Made by a program: the position numbers and the translations under genes. The notes under the pieces were generated by a model. The model was not told the origin of the DNA and did not search any database. It saw only the letters and a list, made by a program, of their open reading frames with translations. A stretch of 64,000 bases of DNA, from contig CP137684.1 in NCBI GenBank assembly GCA_037976565.1, positions 19,716,259 through 19,780,258 of the forward strand, given 5' to 3'. This document shows, piece by piece, positions 53,830 through 64,000 of this stretch (its first letter is position 1; the number at the start of each line of letters is the position of its first letter). Source of the stretch: Mesocentrotus franciscanus (Eukaryota; Echinodermata; Echinoidea; Camarodonta; Strongylocentrotidae).

Positions 53830-54455
53830 GTAGGTAGCTCAACAGGATGGTTTCAAATACTACACAATAGAAATGAACAGAGAGGCCCATACCAGTTCTC
53901 TGACATTTACGATGTCCGTTTACAAAATCTTTATTTTTACTGGAAAACTGATAGCTTGCTTTAGTCTGCCAGTACACATCTGAGAAAGGTCTCAGAACCA
54001 TAGAATTGAAACTGTCACTGGTAAACAGTTGTTGTATGTGTAATAGAAAGAAGTAAGTACAGGTAACTGCATATAAGTCGAATCTGTTGGGACCGCAAAA
54101 AAAAATATTCATTTAACACATGATTTACGTAGGCTGGTCCAAGAAATTTATCTAACTTACAGAAAATTTGACATGTACTTGAGATATGCAGTGTTAACTG
54201 TAGTTAAGTGTGGTGGAACTTTGAGTCCAGTTAGAGTAGACGATAGTAAAGTTACACAAAAGGCACTTAAAGCTAATCTTGAGCTCTGGTATGGGCATCG
54301 AATGTCGAGAGAACATAGCTATATTTCATTCTGGATTGTTTATCCTGCAGTAGATTGATTGTTTGAACCAGTGAAATAAAAACAACCTTAACAAATCTTG
54401 CTGGAAATCATCTTTCGAGAAAATCACAACTCTCATTTGCGCATAGAGACCTGTG
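53830..54455. other. ROCO intron
   Basis: No feature recognised; short ORFs here lack any supporting signal. Confidence 0.6.
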
Positions 54456-54458
54456 TTA

Positions 54459-55131
54459 TGCCTAGGTCACATTTGCTCTACGGCTAGGATAGGGCGGCCG
54501 TACGCCCCCGAAATCAAGAGATACTTGCGGCGGCCGCAGAGAATCTGCGGTGGCCTCAGGGTCACCCTAGGGCGTATCCCTATCTTTACAGGCCGTACGG
54601 GTCGCCGTGGGATTATAACGCGGAGTTATAACTGTTTTTATTTCTAGGTTCGCCGTAGCGATTAGACACGCCGTAGCCATGCCGTAGAGCGGTTCCACGG
54701 CGACCATAGGTCGGGCGTACAGTGGCCTTGCGTTTGCCGTGCGGCTGCTCTAGGGTCTTATGAATTATAATTGACTTTTGCGGACCCCAAACACATTGCG
54801 GTGGCTGCAGAAATTCCACGGGCGCCCTAGGTCAGCCTTAAGGCGGCCCTACGGCGCCCGTACGGTGGCCTTGCGGGCGCCTTGGTATTTGTCAAAAACC
54901 TACAGCCGCCGTAGGGACGCCCTAAGGCGGCTGTGAGTCATCACTTCAAAGGCCGTACGGCAGCCGCAGGTTTTCTCTCTCCACAAATTCAAAATGCGCC
55001 GTGCGGCTACCCTAACATATTATGTGACCGCTACCGTATGTGACTGTGGGAATGCTGCGGCGGCCCTATAATTGCTATTGGCCGTAGATATTTTAGACCG
55101 CACGGACGCCGCGGCAAATGTGACCTAGGCA
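54459..55131. mobile_element. GC-rich Harbinger-type MITE
   Basis: Perfect terminal inverted repeats TGCCTAGGTCACATTTGC (left) and GCAAATGTGACCTAGGCA (right), with a 3-bp TTA duplication (54456-54458 and 55132-55134). TWA targets are typical of PIF/Harbinger. The 673-bp interior is much more GC-rich than its surroundings and is filled with GGCCGTACGG, GCGGCCGC and CGCCGTAGG palindromic motifs. No transposase. Confidence 0.88.
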
Positions 55132-55134
55132 TTA

Positions 55135-55754
55135 TAAGCACATGGTGTCGGGCCTACTTTTACCATGATTTCCTTATCTTTCTATGCTCATTACTCAGCC
55201 CCAATACATTTTCTACCAAAATCGTTTGGCACATGACATTTATTTGTAATCTTGAACATTCAGTGTAAATTTTGTTGGATTCTGTGAGAATTAATTTTCT
55301 TTCATTACCAGAACTCAAGCTTATCTTTAACTTGACTTAAAAATCAACTAAAGTTGAAGGCAGAATTAACTCCAGTTCTATTTCTAAAAGTCTAGTTCAG
55401 TTAAACCAGATTCTACATCCAGTTTATGTTGTAACACGGTTAAGCTGTCAAACTGTGAAACTTTGTGCCTCATCAAAATGGTAGACCTTTCTCAAACCTT
55501 TTTGTGACAATAGGTTTATAGACAATTGTAAATGAACTTCCAGGAGAATATTAATAGTTCATGATTAATTTTGGTCTAGATATATTGTAAACAAACCTCA
55601 AAATAAATATAATTGTTATGGATTAGGAAGATGATAGGATCATTTTGGCCTGTGATCAATAATAATGCAATTAATGCCTTTCTATGTGTCCCAGACTTTG
55701 TTAGGTTAAGAGACAAAACGCCAATGTGACCTGTGATCAATAATGTTATATGAT
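55135..55754. other. ROCO intron
   Basis: AT-rich; no feature recognised. Confidence 0.55.
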
Positions 55755-56075
55755 AATCATCTGGATTTATATAGCGCTTTATATGTAATACCGTCGTTAC
55801 AGATATTATTACCCCGGTCATTGGATTTATTCATCCACAAAGTGCACCATCTCCATTCCCTGAGGAGTATTCCTACCACAAGGTCACCCTGAGGGCATAT
55901 GGCAATTACTAAGACAAATGCCTTCGTCATCCTACGAGGTCCCCATTTCACTCCTGGGTATGGAATGGCAAATGTAGATTAATGCCTTGACAAAGTACCG
56001 TGTCAGGGATCTAACCCACAACCTTTGCATTTCAAGTCAAGTGCTTAAACAACTTGACTACGACACCTTTATCCT
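55755..56075 (-). mobile_element. tRNA-derived SINE-like repeat
   Basis: On the minus strand a degenerate pol III B box (GGGTTAGATCCCTGAC) follows a tRNA-like head (GTAGTCAAGTTGTTTAAGCA). The body contains GCCATTCCATACCCAGGAGT and the tail on this strand includes AAAGCGCTATATAAATCCAG. The shared body words link it to 51005-51235. Confidence 0.6.
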
Positions 56076-56205
56076 AATGACGTTTTCATCGTAGATCTGT
56101 CTATTATGAGATGTGAATTAGAATCCTAATTAATGAAGCTTAAAGTAGCCACACACGAAATGAAAGGAAATATCTATCTTGGTGTTGTTTGTGTATTTAT
56201 GGCAG

Positions 56206-56392
56206 GTGATGGACTTTGTAACGAGAACCCTTAATAGCCTGAGGCAGCACTGGGCTAAGAGGATCCATTATGGTGTCTGCTTTCTGTGCCCGATATGCAG
56301 TGAGAAGACACTGTTCCAAGACTGCTTCAAGCAAGATACACTCAAGTGTGGCCTACATACCATCGATACGGCTGTAATCAAGTCCACGTTTG
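56206..56392 (+). CDS. ROCO gene exon o: Cys-rich C-terminal segment
   Basis: A 187-nt exon between TGTATTTATGGCAG and ACGTTTG|GTAGGT. It encodes VMDFVTRTLNSLRQHWAKRI, HYGVCFLCPICSEKTLFQDC and FKQDTLKCGLHTID. The Cys spacing C-x2-C-x2-C, then later Cys and CGLH, suggests a small metal-binding knot, as seen after COR in some MFHAS1-like ROCO proteins. It ends one base into a codon (TTT-G), so at least one more coding exon follows. None is confidently visible before the window ends. Confidence 0.9.
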
Positions 56393-56492
56393 GTAGGTCT
56401 GTAAGACTTGGTACCCCACCAAAAACTATTTTACTCTGTATTGGAACTAATCTCCAACACAGCAAACCCATGGTCTATTAAGTATGTGCTAC

Positions 56493-56755
56493 CAGTGGTG
56501 GATCCAGGGGCCCGGGGCCCCCTCCCCTAGGAAAAAAACAGGTAAAAACAGCCTTTTTGTTTTAAAAACAAGATGGGCCCCCTGGCGCTCAAGGGGTGGA
56601 TGTTGAGAAAACAAAAATAGCACTTCCCCCATTGACCAAAAAAAAATGCGCTCACTACACCCCACTGAGCGAAAAATCGGCCGTCACGATTTTCAAATTT
56701 TCGCACAGTGAGCCCCTTTTGGTCCCCTCCTTGCCGCCGGCTGGATCCGCCCCTG
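56493..56755. mobile_element. hAT-type MITE
   Basis: The ends CAGTGGTGGATCCAGGGG and (right, reverse complement) CAGGGGCGGATCCAGCCGG are inverted. 8-bp duplications TGTGCTAC (56485-56492) and TGTGCCAC (56756-56763) flank it, seven of eight identical. The 263-bp interior has no coding capacity. Confidence 0.85.
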
Positions 56756-56763
56756 TGTGCCAC

Positions 56764-57374
56764 AGAGGAAAATAATTTGAATAGCTACATCAAACTCGTA
56801 TTAAAAGAGGCAATTTCCTCTACATTCAAGTTAGTGTACTCTTACTAGTCTCATCCTCTAGCTATCTCAATGAACAGGGTAATATCTGTAAAGCACTTAG
56901 AGACAAATTAGATGTACAGTATTGAGTCCAGAATATTATGAATGTCAGCTAATATATATATTTATATGTATACAAATTTCTCAATTGTATGAATGCTATA
57001 GCATTTACTTTAGCAAGCCGAAATACCAGATGTAATTGTTAAAATTTAGAATATGATTTAAGAGTGATGATGGAATAATCATAACAGTTTAATAAAAATA
57101 TTTTATCAATATAGTATTCTTTGAAAACTAGGTGGGATGTACTGTTTTTAATTTCATTTTATAGACGCACGTGCTAAAAGTATTATTGTTCTCGGTATAT
57201 TTGCGACGAGGTGATGTGAGAGTCTGAGAGAGCAGAATGTCTGCTCAGATCCAGCGAATGTGTTTAATTAAAATCATTTCACTTAGAGTTGTTAATTCCC
57301 TTTTGGCTCTGAACAACGATGTAAAGTACAGGAACATAGTTGCTCTCTTATTTTAAGAAAGAGGTTCGAGTTAG
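56764..57374. other. Sequence downstream of exon o
   Basis: Includes a SINE-like tail (56880-56945). A possible 30-nt exon at 57165-57194 has acceptor TTTCATTTTATAG, donor CTCG|GTATAT and matching phase, but is too short to trust. Confidence 0.4.
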
Positions 57375-57397
57375 NNNNNNNNNNNNNNNNNNNNNNN
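57375..57397. other. Assembly gap (23 N)
   Basis: A run of N. It abuts the start of a large inverted repeat, a common place for assembly breakdown. Confidence 0.99.
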
Positions 57398-58335
57398 GAG
57401 CAATATAACACTGAGTCCCCATAGGCAATATTTTTATTCAGATGGTCATATCTCAACATTTTCGACATTTGGACATTATTTTTTATGCTCTTTCGGAAAA
57501 TGAAGAAAAAAAATAAGAAATTCAAAAAATAGATTTTTATGACGTCACAGCTTCGGTACTGACTCGATCACCAGTCGCGCGCGCGCAGAGGATATCTTGC
57601 TGAAATGTATTGTGAAGGGTATGGCGGGCCAAGCATGCCAATATTCGTACAACTATACAACTATACGACTATACGACTACCGGTATACGTCTATCCAGTC
57701 ATCCAATGGGAACGGAGGAAATTGTATATCTATACAACTATACAACTATACGACTATATGACTATCCAGCCATCGGATAGACGTATGATTTTAATCAAAT
57801 GAGGGATTACCGCTGCAAGATAAGCGCCGGCGGCCGGGCGGCTTTGGCTGGAATAGCACATGTTTGCATACACATTTGAACCCGAATTACTTTTACTTCT
57901 GCATCATAGAGGACACGTGTTTGAACTTTGGGGTTGTCACATTTTACATCTCGCAGCGGTATAATCCCTCATTTGGTTAAAATCATACGTCTATCCGATG
58001 GCTGGATAGACGTATAGTCGTATAGTCATATAGTCGTATAGTTGTATAGTTGTATAGATGTACAATTTCCTCCGTTCTGATTGGATGGCTGGATAGACGT
58101 ATAATAGTCGTATAGAGTACCGAAGCTGTGACGTCATAAAATCTATTTTTGGAATTTCTTAATTTTTTTCTTCATTTATCGAAAGAGCATAAAAATAATG
58201 TCCAAAATGTCGAAAACCAATTGAATATGTAAAGTATTGGCCGAGATATGACCATCTGAATAAATAGATTTCCTATAGGAACTCAGTGTTATATTGCTCT
58301 GGCTCCTAATGTTATGAACCAGAGCAATATCACTG
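57398..58335. repeat. Large inverted repeat (foldback) with CTATACAACTATACGA core
   Basis: The left arm from 57398 (GAGCAATATAACACTGAGT; CATCTGAA-type and CGACATTTGGACATTATTTT words; GACGTCACAGCTTCGGTAC) is mirrored by 58110-58310 (GTACCGAAGCTGTGACGTC; AATGTCCAAAATGTCGAAAA; ACTCAGTGTTATATTGCTC). Inside, tandem ACTATACGACTATACAACTA motifs (57640-57780) are mirrored at 58010-58110. The loop centres near 57850. Each arm is roughly 400 nt. No ORF. Confidence 0.88.
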
Positions 58336-58548
58336 AGTTCCCATATAGGCTCTGTATTCTGAAAATGTACGGACATTCCGCACAATAGGTTCAAATCACG
58401 CTCAAGCAATCCAAAATGAGATGCCTAACTGTCAAGGCGCCTAAATATCTGACCGACATTTTTTATTCTTATAGAGGAGATGTTCAGCTTTCTGGTGGTA
58501 TAGGTCACTTGCCGGAGGAAGATGTTTGGACCTTACTGTTTAACTTAA
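58336..58548. other. Spacer between repeats
   Basis: Nothing recognised. Confidence 0.5.
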
Positions 58549-60420
58549 GGGGCACTTCTCAAAGTAAAACGAGTATCTCTCAGAATTGAATAGGATCATT
58601 TACAAGAGATGAAAAGGGAATTTTTGAGAAGGGGAATGGGCTCTTTTTATAAATGGGGGGCACTCATCATAAGGAAAAGGGGCACTTATTTGAAAGGAAA
58701 GGGGGCACATGTTAAAATAAATGGGGCATTCATTGGAGATTAAAAGAGCACCAATCAGGAGGGAAAGGCACTTGTCAAAGTAAAACTTGTATCTCTCAGA
58801 ATTGAATAGGGTCATTTACAAGAGATGAAAAAGGGCACTTATGAGAAGGGGAATGGGCTCTTTTCTTATAAATGGGGGCATTGATCAGATTTTAATAGGG
58901 GCATTTATCGGAGGTGAAATGGAGCTTTTATGAGAAGGGGAAGTGGCTCTAATCAAAAAGAAAAAGAGGCACATGTTAAAATAAACGGGGCATTTATTAG
59001 AGATGAAAAGAGCACCAATCAGGAGGGGAAGGCATTTTGTCAAAGTAAAACGAGTATCTCTCAGAATTGAATAGGGTCATTTACAAGAGATGAAAAAGGG
59101 CACTTAAGAGAAGGAGAATGTGCTCTTTTTTATAAATGGGGGCATCGATCCGATTTTAATAGGGGCATTTATCGGAGGTGAAATTGGGCTTTTATGAGAA
59201 GGGGGAAGTGGCTCTAATAAAAAAGAAAAAGAGGCACATGTTAAAATCAACGGGGCATTTATTAGAGATGAAAAGAGCACCAATCAGGAGAGGAAGGCAC
59301 TTGTCAAAGTAAAACGAGTATCCCTCAGAATCGAATAGGGTCATTTACGAGAGATGAAAAAGGGCACTTACGAGAAGGGGAATGTGCTCTTTTTTTATAA
59401 ATGGGGGCATCGATCAGATTTTAATAGGGGCATTTATCGGAGGTGAAATCGGTCTTTTATGAGAAGGGGGAAGTGGTTCTAATTTTTAAAAAAAAGAGGC
59501 ACATGTTAAAATGAACGGGGCATTTATCAGAGAGAAAAAAGGGACCATTATGAGAAGGGGAAGGTGCACTTATAAGAAGTAAAAAGAACATTTATTAGGC
59601 AGGAAAAAGGGGACGTGTCAAAATAAAAGGGGCATTTATTAGAGATGAAAAGAGCACTAATCAGGAGGGGAAGGGGCACTTCTCAACGTAAAACGAGTAT
59701 CTCTCAGAATTGAATAGGATCATTTACAAGAGATGAAAAGGGGATTTTTGAGAAGGGGAATGGGCTCTTTTTATAAATGGGGGCACTCATCATAAGGAAA
59801 AGGGGCACTTATTAGAAAGGAAAGGGGGCACATGTTAAAATAAATGGGGCATTTATTAGAGATTAAAAGAGCACCAATCAGGAGGGAAAGGCACTGGTCA
59901 AAGTAAAACGAGTATCTCTAAGAATTGAATAGTGTCATTTGCAAGAGATGAAAAGGGCACTTATGAGAAGGGGAATGGGCTCTTTTTTATAAATGGGGGC
60001 ACTCATCGTAAGGAAAAGGGGCACATGTGAAAATATAAGGTGCGCTTATCCGGGTTAAAAAGGGGTAGTTATTAAAAAGGGAAGGGAAACTTCTTACAAA
60101 GGAAAAGGGGCACTTGTCAAATCAAAAGGGGCAGCTCTAAGATTTTAATATGGCAATTATTAGAGGTGAAGGGGGCGCTTATCAAAAGTGAAAAGGGGTG
60201 CTTTTTGCACCTGAAAAAGGGCAGTTACTAGAGATTAAAAAGGGCACTTATGAGAATGGAAAACGGACACTTATTACAAATGAAAATGGGAACTTGTCGA
60301 AAGAAAAGGGGATATGGATAGATGAAATAAAGAGAGTAAGGAGAAAGAGAGAGAGAGAGAGAGAAATAGAGAGAGAGAGAAAAAAAAGGGGGGCAGGGGT
60401 GATGTAAATGGCAGAGGCGG
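58549..60420. repeat. Purine-rich higher-order minisatellite
   Basis: A strongly A/G-biased array of ~20-bp motifs such as GGGGCACTTATGAGAAGG and GGGGCATTTATTAGAGATG. A higher-order unit is marked by GAGTATCTCTCAGAATTGAA at about 58569, 58790, 59053, 59320 (variant), 59695 and 59910. The degenerate end passes into (GA)n at 60345-60385. Frames across it are artefacts. Confidence 0.9.
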
Positions 60421-61414
60421 ATACTAGACGCGCGAGAAAAGGAAAGGAATATGTTGATAGATAGAAAAAAAATTATCTGGATAGATAGAAAATAGAGGAA
60501 CTATCAAGAAATGAGTGGGAGGGATATAAGCTTAGGAAACATGTCTGAGAGCAAATGAAATACAAACAATGAAGGAAGAGAGAGGGGGAACATAGAAAGA
60601 TATGTTTTGTATGTTAGCCAAAAAAGGGAACCCTTATGTTGTTGTTGTTTGTTGGTGTTATCGGCGTTTCATTCTTTTTTAGAATATTTACGCCTTTCAA
60701 TTTTTTTTTCGTATACTATTTGTAAATTCGTTCTCTTCATAAATCTCTAGTTTTTTCTTTTTCCCTTTCTTCTTCTTCTTTCCCTTCTTACTCTTCCTTT
60801 TTTTTAATGGCTTAATCTCAGATCTTCTGGTCCACTTATCATTCCCAATGGGTTATATATAATTATATATAGAGAGAGAGAGAGAGAGGGGGGAGAGAGA
60901 TGGGAGAGAGCGAGAGAAAGAGAGAGGGGGGGATATATTAATGTAGATATAAAAGAAAGAAAGGAGAAAAGAGATGAATAGATATAGATTTTTAAAGATA
61001 GAGGAACATGCAGGGAATGAAAGGGAGGGACAAAGGCTGAGGAAGAAAGGATAGTCTGGAGAAAATAGAGATAGAGTAGGAGATCGAATGAGAGGGGAGG
61101 GGGTGAGAGAAAATGACATTAAGAAGAAGGGAGAGAAAGAGAGGTATTTCTAGACTGCCTAACAATTCGGGATGAATCTTCAACAATAACTTGTTCAAAT
61201 AATGGTCATGATTTAAAAGTCGTTATCTTTCTTACCTGTTTCGTGTCAATTTTCTTATATTTTTTGTAGTATTTTAACTAAAAACGAAGACACTTTCTCA
61301 CAGTTTTCACGGCAAACCGGTGCACAATAGTGTAAAGTGTAAACCGACGGTGTAGTGCGGGCGCGCGCGTGTGTGAAGTTAGCGACTGTAATCTTAGATC
61401 CTCATTAAAATCAT
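60421..61414. other. GA microsatellites and flanking AT-rich DNA
   Basis: (GA)n-rich stretches at 60870-60925 and further A/G-rich DNA to 61145. A GCGCGCGCGTGTGTG tract lies near 61362. No gene recognised. Confidence 0.7.
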
Positions 61415-61756
61415 GTAAGTAATTGTATTGTATTGTATTTATTTATTCAACCATAAAATAACATCAAATGGAAACAATAACATTATATCAATTTGAAACA
61501 GTAAATAAAATTATGGTTGGGAGCACCGAAAAGCGAAATGCTTGTAATTTGGTGTCCCAAAACAAGAAAAAGTGAAACAGTTAAAGATTGAAAATAAACA
61601 AACAAAACTACATATATTATCACACACACAGGCACACAAACGCACACACCCTCACAAATACAGTCACACACACGCCTGGGACTTCAATAATAAAATATAA
61701 ATAGGGGGGACATATACATTATTTATCATAAACATACATATATTCATAACATTTCA

Positions 61757-63695
61757 TTAGAGGGAGCCTAATAATATTGACTTGGACAATAATTTAAAAG
61801 TCTTAAGTGATCTGCTTGATTTTATGTCTTGTGGGAGTTCGTTCCATTCCTTCGATCCCTTACTGATAAGGGATTGAAGTCCAACTGTAGTTTTGAAAAA
61901 AGGAATATAAAGATTATTACTTTGACGGGTGTTATATTGGTGAAAATCAGAATTGAATATTAAGGGCTTGTCTTTAGTCTGAGGAATTATGTTATTTAGT
62001 GAAGAGTATATAAATATTAGTGTATTAAGAGTAACTAATTGATAAATAGGTAATATTTTCAAACATTTGAATAATGGTGCAGATGGTGATCGAAATTCTG
62101 AATTTGTTATTATTCGAACAGCTTTCTTTTGAACTAATTCAATCTTAGATAAATGGGTCTTGTATGTATTACCCCAGATATAACTGCAGTAATTAAGGTA
62201 AGATAAGATTAGAGTATTATATAATATGAGCAAAATATTTTTAGGTAATATATACTTAAGCCTAGATAATATTCCAACATTCTTTGATATTGTATTACAA
62301 AGTTGAGATATATGTGTATTCCAGTTTAAATATTCATTAAAAATTACACCAAGAAATTTAACATCACTTAGTCTTTTTATTGTTGTGTTTGCTATATGAA
62401 CATCATCTAAGTTATCAGGAATCCTCCTGCTCCTTGTTCTAAAAATAACATAATTGGTTTTTGAAATATTTAAGGATAATTTATTACATTGAAACCAACC
62501 ATTTATCTTTTTAACTCAATATTTATGGATTCAATAACATGTGTTATAGATTTATGAGAAATAACTGCACAGGTATCATCAGCAAACAATGAAAACTTTA
62601 TTATTTTGGATGAGTTGATAATATCATTAATATAAACAAGGAACAGGAGGGGGCCTAACACTGATCCTTGGGGTACACCACAGCTAGTCAACTGCATAGA
62701 TGATTTGACACCATTGACCACCACATATTGTGTTCTGTTAGTCAAATAATTTTCAAACCAATTCAATGCATTGCCTCTTACACCATAAATATAAAGTTTC
62801 TGTAAAAGTATATGGTGATCAATGGTGTCAAATGCTTTAGACAGGTCCATAAATATGCCTACACAATACTTTCCATTTTCAATATTCTCTAAAATATGTT
62901 GAAATAAATTAAAAACTGCAAGATCAGTTGAGTGTTGTTTTCTAAAACCATATTGTTCACTGATCAAAATATTATGTAGTTGTAGAAATGAATAAAGTCT
63001 CTTATGAATAAGTTTTTCAAGTAACTTTGCAAAAATTGGTATTACTGCTATAGGTCTGTAATTAGACATTTCATTTTTATTACCTTTTTAAATATAGGAA
63101 TAATTTTAGATACTTTCAGTTTATCAGGTATGACTCCGTAATAAAGGGACTGATTAAAGATATTAGTTAGTGGTTCTACAAAGAGATTAATACAGCTTTT
63201 TACAACACGGGGTGATATATCATCAGAGCCGCATGACTTTGATGGATTTAAAGTAGAGCATATTTTCAAAACTTCATGGACCGAAGTTGGGTTTAGAAAC
63301 ATTGAATTTACCGGAGGTGCGTTATTAAGAAATGAGCTGAATGAGCAGGTTGTAGATGGAATATTCTGAGAAATATCTCTACCAACAGAAGCAAAGTATG
63401 AATTGAATTCGTTCGCAATGTCAGGAACTACATCACATTTATTACCATTGTTAAACATTATATTAGGAATGCCACTTAACTTTCTTTTCCCAAGTAAATT
63501 ATTTATTTGGTTCCATGTTTTCTTAATATCTCCTTTGATGGTATTGAACATATGCAAGTAATAATCTTTTTTAGCAACACGTAATAAATTAGTTAATTTA
63601 TTCTTATATTTGGTCAATTTCATTTTATTTTTATTATTACGATTTTTCAAGTAATTTTTATATAATCTGTTCTTTTTATTAATAGATCGCCACAA
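61757..63695 (-). pseudogene. LINE reverse transcriptase, frameshifted
   Basis: Three open segments. 63695-63048 is the pre-RT region with TLNPSKSCGSDDISPRVVKS and VIPDKLKVSKIIPIFKK. 63069-62503 is the RT core with NYRPIAVIPIFAKLLEKLI, MDLSKAFDTIDHHILLQKLY, SCGVPQGSVLGPLLFLVYIN and LFADDTCAVIS (FADD catalytic pair). 62233-61757 is the C-terminal part with SYLNYCSYIWGNTYKTHLSK and IELVQKKAVRIITNS. The piece between 62503 and 62233 continues the thumb in shifted frames. The lesions are few, so this is a recently dead copy. Its RT is of a different type from that at 3204-5204 (FADD versus YVDD). Confidence 0.88.
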
Positions 63696-63769
63696 GCCCT
63701 TTGATACCCAGGGTTTTTAAATCTGTGTTTATGTGTTTTTATTTCTACTTCCGGAAAAACTCATCATAA

Positions 63770-64000
63770 AGATTCAGAATTTTTTGAGAAATATTTCATA
63801 ACATGTACTAACATCATTAATTTTATATAAAACACTCCAGTCCACATCTTTAAGTTTCCTCTTGAATGCATTAATATTATCATTATTAATCAATCTCTTT
63901 TTGAGAGTTGTGTTGGGACATTTATTTACATGTTTAATCTTCTTTATTGCACAAATGGGAAAATGATCAGAAATATCATCTAAAAATAAGAAACTTTTTA
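63770..64000 (-). pseudogene. LINE endonuclease C-terminus
   Basis: The minus-strand frame from the window edge reads FLFLDDISDHFPICAIKKIK and then a basic, Asn-rich stretch before a stop near 63775. SDHFPI is the conserved last motif of APE endonucleases in LINEs. The frame shifts before the RT ORF beginning at 63695. Confidence 0.75.

Larger units (their letters stand above)
61415..64000 (-). mobile_element. CR1/jockey-type LINE, runs off the window
   Basis: A minus-strand non-LTR element. Its 3' terminus is a short tandem tail (TACAATACAATACAATTAC on the minus strand, about 61420-61440). Upstream come the 3' UTR, RT and, beginning at the window edge, the end of an APE-type endonuclease marked by DDISDHFPI. 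Several frameshifts and stops break the ORF. The 5' part would lie beyond 64000. Confidence 0.85.

Noticed and set aside
57165..57194. Terminal 30-nt ROCO exon
   Set aside because: Splice sites and phase fit, but the length and lack of recognisable residues make chance likely; mentioned only as a candidate.

Overview
The window is animal nuclear DNA: AT-rich, intron-rich and packed with transposable elements. The spliced gene (GT..AG introns), the Roc-COR protein family, a Gmr1-type Ty3/Gypsy element, a DIRS element, CR1/L2/jockey-like LINEs and many foldback MITEs suggest a marine deuterostome, most likely a sea urchin or other echinoderm. This is an inference from repeat and gene character, not a species identification.

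Host gene. One + strand gene spans the window. Sixteen exons (2439-56392) encode part of a ROCO-family (Roc-COR) GTPase. Fifteen of them join with compatible codon phases; one junction (50088 to 51419) does not. The P-loop exon is not in the window and should lie upstream. The Roc G3 motif (WDFAGH, 9480-9578) and a G4-position motif (THRE, 11591-11767) are present, followed by COR (27300-53829) and a Cys-rich C-terminal exon (56206-56392) that ends mid-codon, so the gene continues downstream. Introns of 15.5 kb and 20.2 kb carry most of the mobile DNA.

Layout. 1-2438: a DIRS end fragment, a tandem AGGTCA-rich repeat and a broken retroelement ORF. 2795-6276: a non-autonomous hAT element with an 8-bp target duplication, hosting a LINE with a long RT ORF. 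7637-8198: a foldback element with an 8-bp target duplication. 10588-16212: MITEs, small tandem duplications and one unexplained acidic ORF. 16213-26742: a DIRS element that has lost its RT/RNase H and kept gag and tyrosine-recombinase remnants. It is split by a 7.4-kb element (16348-23722) whose ends carry arrays built on an ACGTTGGGCCAACGT-like palindrome. 27835-30400: a MITE interrupted by a nine-copy array with AGGTCAAAGGTCA in most units. 31083-39985: three blocks of a 46-bp hairpin-forming satellite, split by a 6.2-kb TA-flanked element that contains a 1.46-kb tandem repeat and a 184-nt near-perfect hairpin. 40423-46914: a complete LTR retrotransposon (minus strand, 5-bp target duplication) with order gag-PR-IN-RT-RH and a SCAN-like gag. 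50580-57370: SINEs, MITEs and the 3' end of the gene. 57375-57397: an assembly gap. 57398-60420: a large inverted repeat and a purine-rich array. 61415-64000: a LINE on the minus strand that runs off the window.

I see no operon, defence locus, CRISPR array or complete unknown gene system. The unusual content is in mobile-element architecture and nesting, the receptor-element-like arrays, and the ROCO gene's G4 variant and exon 3'-end duplication.
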